64,000 bases of DNA. Origin: Fretibacter sp964410285 (lineage in GTDB: Bacteria; Pseudomonadota; Alphaproteobacteria; Caulobacterales; Maricaulaceae). The DNA is taken from NCBI GenBank assembly GCA_964410285.1, contig CAYPFR010000001.1:558001-622000 (forward strand), read 5' to 3'. The first letter of the stretch is position 1, and every line of letters begins with the position of its first letter. Below, one piece after another: positions 53,115 through 61,774 of the stretch. Under the pieces are notes generated by a model. The model saw only the letters and a list, made by a program, of their open reading frames with translations. It did not search any database and had not been told where the DNA came from. The translations under genes were made by a program, and so were the position numbers.

Positions 53115-53309
53115 ATGCAAAATAGAGATAGCGCCGAGGCGTCAGACATCAAGCAAGGCACGGCCTTACCAGCTGAGGTCGCGCATGATTATATTCGCGA
53201 AATGTTAGCCGAGCTAGCGGGCATTGCTGAAACTGCGCAACTATCGGATCTTTCAGCCCTGCTGAATGTGACGCTCAAGGCGGTCGATATTAAGGGGCAT
53301 GTACTTTAG
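53115..53309 (+). CDS. Small conserved protein of unknown function
   Basis: A 64-residue acidic protein. I prefer the ATG at 53115, after a TGGGGTT box, to those at 53097 and 53049; the TTGACA at 53053 makes the longest form unlikely. The body (LPAEVAHDYIREMLAEL, then GIAETAQLSDLSALLN) looks like an all-helical protein I associate with alphaproteobacteria near topA or dprA, but no function is known. It is divergent from topA and convergent with dprA. Confidence 0.6.
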   Translation: MQNRDSAEASDIKQGTALPAEVAHDYIREMLAELAGIAETAQLSDLSALLNVTLKAVDIKGHVL

Positions 53310-53332
53310 TGCCCCGCTTCCAGGCCCCTTAA
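53290..53332. repeat. Inverted repeat across convergent gene ends
   Basis: TTAAGGGGC (53290-53298) and GCCCCTTAA (53324-53332) are exact complements and include the end of the small gene and the stop of dprA. A shorter hairpin (GGGGCA with TGCCCC, 53294-53299 and 53310-53315) competes with it. There is no T-run, so it may protect 3' ends or act as a weak bidirectional terminator. Confidence 0.45.
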
Positions 53333-54438
53333 CGCAGGGCCGCGATACGCCCATCGGCTTCAACAAAAACATCGCCGTTAAGTTCCATATCCAAAAGCGC
53401 AGCCTGCACGATAGGCAAGGGAAGCTCGCTCGCGCGTATAATTTCATCGCGCGGCGTGGAGGAGGGCGAAAGAAGTCCCGTAATGACCTTTCGGGCTTTT
53501 TCAATTTCGCTCTGGGCGGCTGCCCAGTCAAACTCGGGCTGGGCAAAGCCGCTTTCGGGCTCCATTACGCGCAGCGGCGGCAATTGCTCCACTACCTCAA
53601 TGACGTCCTGCGCGGAGCTGACAAGGGCCGCGCCGGTCTGAATGAGGCGGTTACATCCCGCGCTGCGCGGATCAAGCGGTGAGCCGGGAACCGCCATCAC
53701 CTCGCGGTTTTGTTCCATTGCGTAACGCGCGGTAATCAGCGTGCCAGAGCGCTCCGCCGCTTCAATGACGATCACCCCCTTACACAGGCCGGAGATAATC
53801 CTGTTGCGGCGGGGAAAATCCCGAGCCGTCGCTTTATAGCCCAGCGGGCTTTCGGATATTAGTGCGCCTTGCTCTGCCATTTGCCGAAAAAGCTCGGTGT
53901 TTTGGCGCGGATATATATGGTCGACCCCGCCGCCAAGCACGCCGGCGGTCCCAAATTCTAGCGCCCCTGTATGGGCGGCGGCATCAATCCCCCGGGCAAG
54001 ACCGCTTATGATCGTATAGCCTTCGCCTCCCAGCTCCGCTGCAATCTGGCGGGCAAATTTTTGACCAATCGCCGACGCATTACGCGAGCCGACTATCGCA
54101 AGGCAAGGCCTGTGCAAAATATCAATACGCCCCTTAAGGCTGATCAGGGGGGGGCGCGGGTCCACGGCGGCAAGGTAAGGCGGAAAGTCTGGCTCGCAGC
54201 TGGCGATAATGCGCACGCCCCAGCGCTCGGACTGCGCCATCTCTGCTTCAATCGCATCAAGGCTTGGGATGGATAAGCCCTTTCGACGCCGGATAAGCTC
54301 GGGCAGGGCCTGAAGCGCCGCGCCGGCTGACTTATACCGCGTGATGAGGTTGTGAAACGCAACGGGCCCCACAGTGGCCGTGCGGTAAAGGCGCAGCCAA
54401 TCGCGGCGCTCGGTGAAAGAAAGCTCGCCCCCCGCCAA
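53329..54438 (-). CDS. dprA: DNA-processing protein DprA
   Basis: DprA loads RecA on incoming single-stranded DNA in transformation. Length 369 residues. The Rossmann-like core has IVGSRNASAIGQKFARQIA, YTIISGLARGIDAAAHTGAL, VLGGGVDHIYPRQNTEL, SESPLGYKATARDFPRRNRIISGL and VIEAAERSGTLITARYA, all diagnostic. There is an N-terminal helix-hairpin region and a C-terminal winged helix (about 300-369). It starts 2 nt after the plsY stop, so the two are co-transcribed, as in many alphaproteobacteria. Confidence 0.93.
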   Translation of the reverse strand: MAGGELSFTERRDWLRLYRTATVGPVAFHNLITRYKSAGAALQALPELIRRRKGLSIPSLDAIEAEMAQSERWGVRIIASCEPDFPPYLAAVDPRPPLISLKGRIDILHRPCLAIVGSRNASAIGQKFARQIAAELGGEGYTIISGLARGIDAAAHTGALEFGTAGVLGGGVDHIYPRQNTELFRQMAEQGALISESPLGYKATARDFPRRNRIISGLCKGVIVIEAAERSGTLITARYAMEQNREVMAVPGSPLDPRSAGCNRLIQTGAALVSSAQDVIEVVEQLPPLRVMEPESGFAQPEFDWAAAQSEIEKARKVITGLLSPSSTPRDEIIRASELPLPIVQAALLDMELNGDVFVEADGRIAALR

Positions 54439-54440
54439 GG

Positions 54441-55070
54441 CTAAGCGCTGTCTTTTGCGGCGCTCTTTTTGTTTGCGCCTATTTTTGGTTCACTGCCCTT
54501 TAGGATACGGGCGATATTCTCTTTGTGACGGATAAAAATAATGACAGCGAGTACAAAGGACATCACAGCAATATCGAGCCGTCCCAGATAAATCGCAATC
54601 AAGGGCGCCGCCGCCGCCGCCCATAGCGCGCCCATGGAGGACATTTTTGTGATAAAGGCCGCCGCCAGCCAGACCGCCCCGCAAGACAGGCCTATCGGCC
54701 ACGCCGTGGCCAAAAGGCATCCAAAAAAGGTTGCCACGCCTTTGCCGCCTTTAAACCCAAGCCAGACAGGAAAACAGTGGCCGATCAGGGCCGCGGCCCC
54801 TGCGATCAATCCGTAAGGGAGACCGTAGAAATGATTGACAATCAAAGCGGCAACGCCGGCTTTACCTGCATCTGTCAAAAGGGTGAGCAAGGCTAAATCC
54901 TTACGACCTGTCCGAAGAACATTCGTCGCCCCGATATTTCCCGAGCCAATAGCGCGTATATCGCCTTGCCCTGAAGCTTTGGCTATGAGCAAGCCAAAGG
55001 GAATAGACCCGAGGCCATAACCAAGAAGCAGGGCGATCAACGCCGTCAGATTAAGCGGGAGAATATCCAT
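54441..55070 (-). CDS. plsY: Glycerol-3-phosphate acyltransferase PlsY
   Basis: An inner-membrane enzyme that acylates glycerol-3-phosphate with acyl-phosphate, the first step of phospholipid synthesis. From the ATG at 55068-55070 (MDILPLNLTALIALL) it has 209 residues; 51 upstream codons in frame are rejected. Five membrane segments. Motifs: GSIPFGLLIAK, IRAIGSGNIGATNVLRTGRK and GFKGGKGVAT. A GGAAAT box precedes the start. The usual pyrC neighbour is 4 kb away, separated by five other genes. Confidence 0.94.
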   Translation of the reverse strand: MDILPLNLTALIALLLGYGLGSIPFGLLIAKASGQGDIRAIGSGNIGATNVLRTGRKDLALLTLLTDAGKAGVAALIVNHFYGLPYGLIAGAAALIGHCFPVWLGFKGGKGVATFFGCLLATAWPIGLSCGAVWLAAAFITKMSSMGALWAAAAAPLIAIYLGRLDIAVMSFVLAVIIFIRHKENIARILKGSEPKIGANKKSAAKDSA

Positions 55071-55223
55071 AGAGATTTCCTGCCCAATAGCTGCGCGCGA
55101 GTCAATTCCGCAGACCTCGGGTTTGCCGGCGGATTTTGCGCGGCTCTTTGCCCGTCTGCCCGGTGACCTGCGCGCGCTGCATTGGCGCTTGCAATCACGC
55201 CGCGCCGCTGTATGACGCCGCAC

Positions 55224-56810
55224 ATGTTATCCATTACTGATCTTGATTACCGCCTGCCCACGCGCCCCCTTTTCACCAAAGCCAGCGCGCAGATTGCATC
55301 TGGCTGGAAGGTCGGGCTTGTTGGCCGCAACGGCACGGGGAAATCTACCTTGCTGCGACTGATCCGTGAGGACATTGAAAACCCCGCCAAAGACAGCGCA
55401 ATCAAACTTAACAAAGGTGCCCGTCTTGGCTGGGTGGCCCAAGAGGTTGCTGCCACGGATGAGACTATTATGGAAGTCGTGCTTGCCGCCGACCGAGAGC
55501 GCCATGCGCTTATGACCGAGATGGAGACCGCCGTTGACCCCGACCGTATTGGTGAAATCCATGAGCGCCTCATTGATATTGACGCGTGGAACGCAGATAC
55601 GCGCGCCGCGATTGTGCTCTCCGGGCTCGGTTTTAAGCCTGATGATTTTCACCGCGCCACGAAAGAATTCTCGGGCGGCTGGCGTATGCGCGCCGCGATT
55701 GCCGGCGTGCTGGTATCCGAGCCGGATTTGCTGTTGCTGGATGAGCCAACAAATTATCTTGATCTTGAGGGCGCGGCTTGGCTTGAGGATTATATCCGCA
55801 AATATCCTCATACGGTGATAATGGTCAGCCATGACCGCGAAATGCTCAACCGCTCGGTTACTCATACGCTGGCGCTGGAGCATCAAAAGCTGGATATTTG
55901 CACGGGCGGTTATGATGATTGGATGCGCCTGCGCGCCGCCAAGACCGCTCAGCTTGAGGCGCAAAAGGCAAAGCAGGACGCCGACCGCGCGCACTTGCAG
56001 GCCTTTGTCGACCGCTTTAAAGCCAAGGCCTCCAAAGCCCGCCAAGCACAGTCGCGCGTCAAAATGCTAGAGAAAATGCAGGACATCTCTATTCCGATTG
56101 GCGAGCGCACAACACCGTTTAATTTCGGCGCGCCCAAGGACAAGCTCGCCCCCCCCATGCTTGAGCTGGAGAAATGCGATCTGGGTTATGGAGAGGGTGC
56201 AAAAATTCTCTCCTCCGTCTCTCTGCGCCTTGACCCGGAGGACCGTATCGCCATTGTCGGCGCAAATGGGCAGGGTAAGACAACGCTGGTTAAATCCATT
56301 GCTGAGCGCCTGCCGCTTATGTCGGGGGAGCGCAAAGCCCCGCGCGCGCTGCGGATCGGTTATTTTTCCCAAGACCAGCTTGATGAGCTGACAGAGGGCG
56401 AAACCGTGCTAGATCACGTCACCCATAAGCTGCCGAAGGGCACGCCGCAAAACCAAACGCGCGGCGCCGCCGCTGCCATGGGCTTTAGCCATGAAAAGGT
56501 CGAAACCCGCGTTGAGAAATTATCGGGCGGAGAAAAAGTCCGCTTGCTCCTTGGCCTCATGTCGATCGACAAACCCCATGTGCTTATCCTTGATGAGCCG
56601 ACCTCGCATTTGGACATTGATAGCCGCGAAGCCTTGATTTATGCACTTAATGATTTTCCGGGCGCTGTACTATTGATTACCCACGATGTTTACCTCGCTG
56701 AAGCTACAGCCGATAGGTTATGGCTGGTGAACGCCGGCAAAGCCAAACGCTATGACGGCGATTTACGAGACTATAAAAAACTCGTCATGGCCGCAGACCG
56801 GTCCAAATAA
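55224..56810 (+). CDS. ABC-F family ATPase (Uup/EttA-like)
   Basis: A 528-residue soluble protein from the ATG at 55224 (MLSITDLDY); ATGs at 55212 and 55182 are in frame. It has two ABC domains with Walker A GRNGTGKST and GANGQGKTT, signatures EFSGGWRMR and KLSGGEKVR, and Walker B segments LLLLDEPTNYLDLE and HVLILDEPTSHLDID, joined by a linker of charged helix (about 235-305). No membrane domain. ABC-F proteins act on ribosomes; specific assignment to Uup, EttA or a resistance factor is not possible from motifs alone. Divergent from plsY. Confidence 0.9.
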   Translation: MLSITDLDYRLPTRPLFTKASAQIASGWKVGLVGRNGTGKSTLLRLIREDIENPAKDSAIKLNKGARLGWVAQEVAATDETIMEVVLAADRERHALMTEMETAVDPDRIGEIHERLIDIDAWNADTRAAIVLSGLGFKPDDFHRATKEFSGGWRMRAAIAGVLVSEPDLLLLDEPTNYLDLEGAAWLEDYIRKYPHTVIMVSHDREMLNRSVTHTLALEHQKLDICTGGYDDWMRLRAAKTAQLEAQKAKQDADRAHLQAFVDRFKAKASKARQAQSRVKMLEKMQDISIPIGERTTPFNFGAPKDKLAPPMLELEKCDLGYGEGAKILSSVSLRLDPEDRIAIVGANGQGKTTLVKSIAERLPLMSGERKAPRALRIGYFSQDQLDELTEGETVLDHVTHKLPKGTPQNQTRGAAAAMGFSHEKVETRVEKLSGGEKVRLLLGLMSIDKPHVLILDEPTSHLDIDSREALIYALNDFPGAVLLITHDVYLAEATADRLWLVNAGKAKRYDGDLRDYKKLVMAADRSK

Positions 56811-56848
56811 ATTTTTGCGAAAAAAGTCTTTTGAATAAACACGCGCGC

Positions 56849-57433
56849 CTAAACCACATCCAGATCATTTAATTGCCGCTGGAAATTAGCCGCTTTCAGC
56901 CAATTCCAGAACAGGCAAGCGCACAGGAAGGCCGTGATAAACCCGCCCATATAAATCAACATCAGACGATCCTCTGTGATTGCCAAGGGGGCCTCGCCAT
57001 ATTCCATCCATCTGATAGCAAATATAAAAGCAATGGCGGGGATAAAGGGGAGAAGAAATCCGCGCGCAAACCCGGCAGCATAGTCACGTTGGCGCGTGAA
57101 TTCATGGCGTAAAAACTCGATCAGCTTTCCATTTGGTTCGGCTGGTAATCCTATTCTTTGCCGGGCAAAGCGGTGGTAATTCCATGTCGCCAAAGCTGCG
57201 CCGGTCGTCATAAGGCCCGAAACAATCCATTTATGCCAATCCACGCTGATTATGTGGATATAGGCGATCAATCCGAAAAGCACCGCATAGGCTACATAGT
57301 CAATCAAATGTTGCCGTTTAGCTTTGGCATCCAGTTTTCGCGCCCGCGCTTGCATTTGTGCCTCAGTATAGCGCGGCGCAGCGGCAGGCAGCGATTGCCA
57401 GAGGTTTTTGAGACTGTCTTCAGCGTTTGTCAT
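56849..57433 (-). CDS. Membrane protein of unknown function, paired with an ECF sigma factor
   Basis: A 194-residue protein with a cytosolic helical N-terminus (about 1-44) and four predicted membrane segments (about 45-63, 70-85, 123-143 and 160-178). Its start overlaps the sigma factor stop by 14 nt, so it is made from the same message. This placement is typical of a membrane partner or an anti-sigma factor, but I see no HxxxCxxC zinc motif. Function inferred only from location. Confidence 0.72.
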   Translation of the reverse strand: MTNAEDSLKNLWQSLPAAAPRYTEAQMQARARKLDAKAKRQHLIDYVAYAVLFGLIAYIHIISVDWHKWIVSGLMTTGAALATWNYHRFARQRIGLPAEPNGKLIEFLRHEFTRQRDYAAGFARGFLLPFIPAIAFIFAIRWMEYGEAPLAITEDRLMLIYMGGFITAFLCACLFWNWLKAANFQRQLNDLDVV

Positions 57434-57953
57434 GGCTATGTCCTGTGTTGAATAACTTAGAGAGTTTAGATTTTAGGCGGTGGATTTTTGTCGCCGCCGC
57501 GCCAGATGTTATGCCGGCAATCTCGCCAATCTCGGCTGCGTTCATCCCTTCTAAATAAAGTGTGATGAGTTGCCTGTCGGTAGGCTTAAGACAGGTGATC
57601 AGCGCCATTAATTGCCCGCGCTGATCGGCGCGTTCAAACTCTGCGGCCATGTCGCTGCCATCGGGCAGCTCCTTTATATCCTCAATAGTCTTATAGGTGC
57701 GGCGAGCGCCCCTTTTATGCTTCATCATATGGCTGGCGCCCGTATTATGCGCAATGCGGTAGACCCAAGTCCGCAGGCTGGCGCGGCCATCAAAAATTCT
57801 AAAACTCTTCCAGAGTTCAAAGTGAATATCCTGCACCAGATCTTCGCGCTTTGCAGGGTCCCGCTCATAGGCATAGGCCAGCCGTCCTATCGCCGGCCCA
57901 TATTGCTCCGCGGCAAGGCGGTAATGGGCGTCCTGTGAGAGAGATTTTGAAAT
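57420..57953 (-). CDS. ECF-type RNA polymerase sigma factor, non-canonical start
   Basis: The sigma-2 region (QDIHFELWKSF, RASLRTWVYRIAHN) and the sigma-4 region (TDRQLITLYLEGMNAAEIGE) are clear. The only ordinary start codon in frame is a GTG at 57834-57836, which would cut region 2 in half and give only 138 residues. The reading frame is open 46 codons further upstream with conserved family sequence (YRLAAEQYGPAIGRLAYAYE), so translation must start earlier. The only candidate is an ATT at 57951-57953, 9 nt after AAGG, giving a normal 177 residues. A frameshift is the alternative. It probably acts with the membrane protein gene that follows. Confidence 0.8.
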   Translation of the reverse strand: MSKSLSQDAHYRLAAEQYGPAIGRLAYAYERDPAKREDLVQDIHFELWKSFRIFDGRASLRTWVYRIAHNTGASHMMKHKRGARRTYKTIEDIKELPDGSDMAAEFERADQRGQLMALITCLKPTDRQLITLYLEGMNAAEIGEIAGITSGAAATKIHRLKSKLSKLFNTGHSHDKR

Positions 57954-58012
57954 GGCGTGGGCCTTATGAAAATTGCTGCGTTATTAAGGTAGTCCCAAGC
58001 GCGGCAAATTTC

Positions 58013-58879
58013 TTACATTTTATTTTGGGTTTTGGCTTGCCGGCGCGCCGGCAAGGTCGCCAGCGCAACGCCGCCAAGAATTAGCAAAGTCACAAGCGCG
58101 AATTTCCCTGTTACCGCTTCTTGTAAAAATATCGCCCCGCCCAGCGCCGCAATGACGGGCACAGTGAGCTGGCATATTCCAGCCTTGGCAGCGGTTAGGC
58201 TTGGCAGAACTTTATACCAAAGCGTATAGCCAACCCCCGAGGTCACGGCGCCGGAGATCACAGCGAGCAAGATGCCGCCCGCCTGCGGCGGCCCCTCGGG
58301 GGAGAGCCATAGCGCGAACGGGATAAAGAGACAGGCAAGCAGGCTCGCCTTTATGAAATTTCCGGCTGTGCGCAGAGCGGGGTCCGCGCCCTTTAGCCCC
58401 AAGAGCGAATAGGCCGCCCAGCCCGCGCCGGCAATCGCCATGGCAGCGGCCCCGATTAAGGGGGGCCGCGCCGCGCCGGGCAAAAGCCACCAGATCAGCC
58501 CGCCCATGGCCAGCACAAGCCCGCACCACACGCGCGGGCCGATGATCTCTCCGCGCAGCACGCCCGCGCCCACCATGATGATCTGCACGGTGGTAAATAA
58601 GAGCAAAGCGCCCGCCCCCGTGTCCATGCTGATATAGGCATAGGAGAAAAAGGCGGCATAGATCAGCAGCGCCGCCGCGCCCAGCCAGTCCCCGCTGCCG
58701 GCTGCGCGCGAGGGGCCTTGCAACATCAGCAAAAGGGCCGCGCCGCTTAATAGGCGTATCAGCGCGAAACTGCCCGCGCCAATCACCCCGCCCGTCAGCG
58801 CCGCCCGCCCCAGCAAAGAGTTTGCCGCAAAAGCGATCATGGCCAGACCTGTCAGCAAAAAAATCTGCATTGGTTTCAT
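58013..58879 (-). CDS. EamA/DMT superfamily transporter
   Basis: A 288-residue inner-membrane protein from the ATG at 58877-58879 (MKPMQIFLLTGLAMI). Ten hydrophobic segments in two five-helix EamA halves; the second half starts near AAMAIAGAGWAAYSLLGLKG and carries LPSLTAAKAGICQLTVPVIAALGG, a typical EamA motif. Such carriers export amino acids or other metabolites; substrate unknown. 24 upstream codons in frame are rejected. Confidence 0.88.
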   Translation of the reverse strand: MKPMQIFLLTGLAMIAFAANSLLGRAALTGGVIGAGSFALIRLLSGAALLLMLQGPSRAAGSGDWLGAAALLIYAAFFSYAYISMDTGAGALLLFTTVQIIMVGAGVLRGEIIGPRVWCGLVLAMGGLIWWLLPGAARPPLIGAAAMAIAGAGWAAYSLLGLKGADPALRTAGNFIKASLLACLFIPFALWLSPEGPPQAGGILLAVISGAVTSGVGYTLWYKVLPSLTAAKAGICQLTVPVIAALGGAIFLQEAVTGKFALVTLLILGGVALATLPARRQAKTQNKM

Positions 58880-58980
58880 AAAGATGTGGTGCAGGGCTTT
58901 GGCGTAAATTGCAATCGTAATGCTTGCTCGGGCAAGAAGTCTGGTAGCCACAAAAAGAGGTTCAGCGCGCGGCTATGTAT

Positions 58981-60255
58981 CTATCCTCCAAACACCGTCA
59001 CGCCGCCGACGATTGTGCGCACGCATTTCCCTGTCATGCGGCGGCCGTCAAAGGGGGTGTTTTTGCTTTTGGAGCGTAGATTATCGGCCTCACAGACCCA
59101 CGGCTTATGCGGGTCGAGCAGGATGATATCTGCGGGCGCGCCGACGCCCAGATGTCCGCTCTCAATACCAAGCAAAGCGGCGGGGTTAATTGTCACCGCG
59201 CGCAGGAAGGCCGCGAGGTCTAGCGCGCCGTCCGCGGCTTGGGAGAGCCCCCCCGCGAGCAAGGTTTCAAGCCCGACTGCCCCTGCTGCGGCCTCTGAGA
59301 ATGGCAAGCGTTTCTCCCCCGCCGGATGCGGGTCATGATCTGAGACGATAATATCAATTGTGCCGTCATTTATTCCGCTAATCAGGGCTGCGCGGTCAGT
59401 CTCGCTGCGCAGCGGCGGGTCAAGTTTGGCAAAGCTACGATAATCACCAATGTCAATTTCGTTTAGGCAAAGATGGTTGATCGAGACGCTGGCCGCGATG
59501 TCAAGGTCGCGAGATTTGGCGCGGCGCACCACCTCTAGCGCCTCGGCTGAGCTTATCATATCAAGTAATAGGCGCCCCCCTGTCAGCTCCGCGAGGGCGA
59601 TGTCGCGCTCCGCCATGAGGCGTTCGGCCATGGCCGGGGCGGCGGTCAAGCCAAGGCGCGAGGACATATCGCTCTCATGGGCAACCGCGCCATTGGACAA
59701 GCTCGGGTCGACTGCGCGGTTGGCAATCAGCGCGTTAAAGCTCGCAGCATAAGAGAGCATGCGGCGCATGGTTTGCGCGTCGGAAATTGGCTGCGGCCCG
59801 CTGGAGAACATCACCGCGCCTGCGGCCTGCATCAGGCCAATTTCGGAGAGCGTCTTTCCGTCCAAATTTTTGGTAAGCGCGCCTGAAACAAGGGTATTAA
59901 CGGCGCATTCGGCTTCTCCCCTGCGGGAGATGTAATCCACCATGGCTGCGTCGTCGATCACGGGTTTTGTGCTGGGTGTGATCACAATCGTTGTGACGCC
60001 GCCGGCCGCGGCTGCGGCTCCTGCGCTAGCCAGCGTCTCCTTGTTCTCGCGCCCCGGCTCTCCGGCCTGCACGCGCATGTCAATAAGGCCGGGCGCGGCG
60101 ATCAAGCCTTCGGCGTCGATAATTTTGCCTTCTGGGGTCATGTCGCCGCCCATTTTCGTGATGCGGCCCTCGCTAAAGACAACTGTTCCGACATCATCAA
60201 AACCGCTGGCAGGGTCGATGATGCGCGCGTTGATTATCGATGTCGGCGCGCTCAT
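58981..60255 (-). CDS. pyrC: Dihydroorotase family protein, metal ligands missing (PyrC/PyrC'-like)
   Basis: A 424-residue amidohydrolase-fold protein next to and overlapping pyrB by 4 nt. The fold is that of type I dihydroorotase: APGLIDM near residue 54, PSTKPVIDD, AELTGGRLLLDM and a NPAALLGI C-terminus. But the first metal motif DxHxH is DMRVQ (Arg61, Gln63), the GAVxFxDDG aspartate is changed (GAVMFSSG), and the HxED histidine is lost (NRAVDPSL). NHLCL and SDHDPHP still keep two of the ligands. It may be a structural partner of PyrB like PyrC' of Pseudomonas, or an active member of an alphaproteobacterial clade with this pattern. Pyrimidine synthesis is the context either way. Confidence 0.85.
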   Translation of the reverse strand: MSAPTSIINARIIDPASGFDDVGTVVFSEGRITKMGGDMTPEGKIIDAEGLIAAPGLIDMRVQAGEPGRENKETLASAGAAAAAGGVTTIVITPSTKPVIDDAAMVDYISRRGEAECAVNTLVSGALTKNLDGKTLSEIGLMQAAGAVMFSSGPQPISDAQTMRRMLSYAASFNALIANRAVDPSLSNGAVAHESDMSSRLGLTAAPAMAERLMAERDIALAELTGGRLLLDMISSAEALEVVRRAKSRDLDIAASVSINHLCLNEIDIGDYRSFAKLDPPLRSETDRAALISGINDGTIDIIVSDHDPHPAGEKRLPFSEAAAGAVGLETLLAGGLSQAADGALDLAAFLRAVTINPAALLGIESGHLGVGAPADIILLDPHKPWVCEADNLRSKSKNTPFDGRRMTGKCVRTIVGGVTVFGG

Positions 60256-61244
60256 GACCGGCCCTCCGCAGATGAGGCCCGGCGAATATCTTGCGCTTTT
60301 GAGAGTGCATGTAAAATGCCCATGCGCATGGCCACGCCGGTTTCGACTTGCTGGGTTATCAGGCTCACATCGGGGTCATCGGCCACGGAGCTTGCGATTT
60401 CTACGCCGCGGTTCATTGGACCCGGATGCATGACCAGCGCGCCGGGCTTGGCAAATGCAAGCTTGGCGCGGTCAAGGCCATAGAAATGAAAATACTCGCG
60501 CTTACTCGGCACGAATGCCCCCTGCATGCGTTCAAGTTGAAGCCGCAACATCATAACAACGTCACAGCCTGCGAGGCCTTCTTTCATATCGTGAAATACG
60601 TCTACGCCCCAGCGGTCAGCATCAGCGGGCAGCAGCGTCGGCGGGCCAATCAACCGTAGCTCGCAGCCCAGCATATTGAGCAGCTCGACATTACTGCGCG
60701 CGACGCGGGAGTGCAGAATATCCCCGCAAATCGCAATCCGTAGCCCGTCCAAATCACCGCTAAAGGCACATCGCAGGGTCAGCGCATCCAAAAGCGCCTG
60801 GGTGGGATGCTCATGCATGCCGTCGCCCGCATTAATCACAGCGCAGGAGACTTTTTGTGATAGCAGTGCCGGCGCGCCGGAGCTGCTGTGGCGAACAACA
60901 AGCAAATCAGGATTCATCGCAGTCAGCGTCGCAGCCGTATCGAGCAGCGTCTCGCCCTTGGCAGCGCTGCTGGTAGCGATGTTCATATTAATGACGTCCG
61001 CGCCCAGCCTTCGCCCCGCAAGCTCAAAGCTTTTTTCCGTGCGCGTCGAGTTCTCGAAAAACAGATTGATCAGCGTCTTTCCTGCAAGCAGATTTCGCTG
61101 CGGTGATTTTTGCACGGCAAGGTCAAGATAATGCTCGCCCAGCGCCAGCAGGGCTTCGATGTCCATACGGTGAAAATCAGAAATAGAAAGGCAATGCGGC
61201 TTGGAAAACGGGTACTCCCCGATGTGGTCACTAGGAGATGACAT
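60252..61244 (-). CDS. pyrB: Aspartate carbamoyltransferase catalytic subunit
   Basis: The 330-residue ATCase joins carbamoyl phosphate to aspartate, the committed step of pyrimidine synthesis. The carbamoyl-phosphate motif is FFENSTRTEKSFELAGRRLG near residue 62, HPTQALLDALTLR follows near 141, and the C-terminal MHPGPMNRGVEIAS is present. No pyrI is seen, so it is the kind that pairs with a dihydroorotase-like protein. The pyrC start overlaps its stop (ATGA). Confidence 0.95.
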   Translation of the reverse strand: MSSPSDHIGEYPFSKPHCLSISDFHRMDIEALLALGEHYLDLAVQKSPQRNLLAGKTLINLFFENSTRTEKSFELAGRRLGADVINMNIATSSAAKGETLLDTAATLTAMNPDLLVVRHSSSGAPALLSQKVSCAVINAGDGMHEHPTQALLDALTLRCAFSGDLDGLRIAICGDILHSRVARSNVELLNMLGCELRLIGPPTLLPADADRWGVDVFHDMKEGLAGCDVVMMLRLQLERMQGAFVPSKREYFHFYGLDRAKLAFAKPGALVMHPGPMNRGVEIASSVADDPDVSLITQQVETGVAMRMGILHALSKAQDIRRASSAEGRS

Positions 61245-61312
61245 ATTGCCTCGCGATGATTTTAGACGATGTAGTCGCGGCGCGCGCGCGAGTCAATCGC
61301 TTTGGGGTAAGG

Positions 61313-61765
61313 CTATGCCCGTAGCCGGTCCAGCACCCCTTGAAGGATATAGCTAGCGGCGAGTTTATCGACATTTTGCGCGCGTTTTTTGCGGCTTATA
61401 TCGGCGGTGATCATGGTGCGGGTCACGGCGATGGTCGACAGGCGCTCATCCCACAGAAAAATCGGCAAATCGCGCAGGCGCAAAAGATTGGTGCAAAAAT
61501 CACGCACGGACTGGGCACGTGGGCCAAGGCTGCCGTCCATATTCACAGGATAGCCCACAATTAGCGCGCTCGCGGAATTTTCGTCATAAGTGCCAAATAG
61601 GCTTTGCGCGTCCTTTGTGAATTTCTCGCGCGTGATTGTATGCAGCGGGCTTGCGATCAGCCGCGTGCGGTCAGAAATCGCAAGGCCTAGCGTCTTTGTG
61701 CCGGGGTCAACCCCCAGCAATGCACCCTCACTACCGCGCAGATTTTCAAGCGTTATCATTGTCAT
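61313..61765 (-). CDS. ruvX: Holliday junction resolvase-like protein RuvX/YqgF
   Basis: A 150-residue RNase H-fold protein. Motifs: ALLGVDPGTKTLGLAISDRT (first metal Asp), VGYPVNMDGSLGPRAQSV and LWDERLSTIAVTR (Glu), and an Asp in the KLAASYILQG helix. The family processes pre-16S rRNA and may resolve junctions. Its start is 9 nt from the membrane hydrolase gene stop on the same strand. Confidence 0.93.
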   Translation of the reverse strand: MTMITLENLRGSEGALLGVDPGTKTLGLAISDRTRLIASPLHTITREKFTKDAQSLFGTYDENSASALIVGYPVNMDGSLGPRAQSVRDFCTNLLRLRDLPIFLWDERLSTIAVTRTMITADISRKKRAQNVDKLAASYILQGVLDRLRA

Positions 61766-61774
61766 AATCGGCGC

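Noticed and set aside
55227..56045. 272-codon open frame on the minus strand
   Set aside because: It is fully antisense to the ABC-F gene, which has complete motifs; no independent signal.
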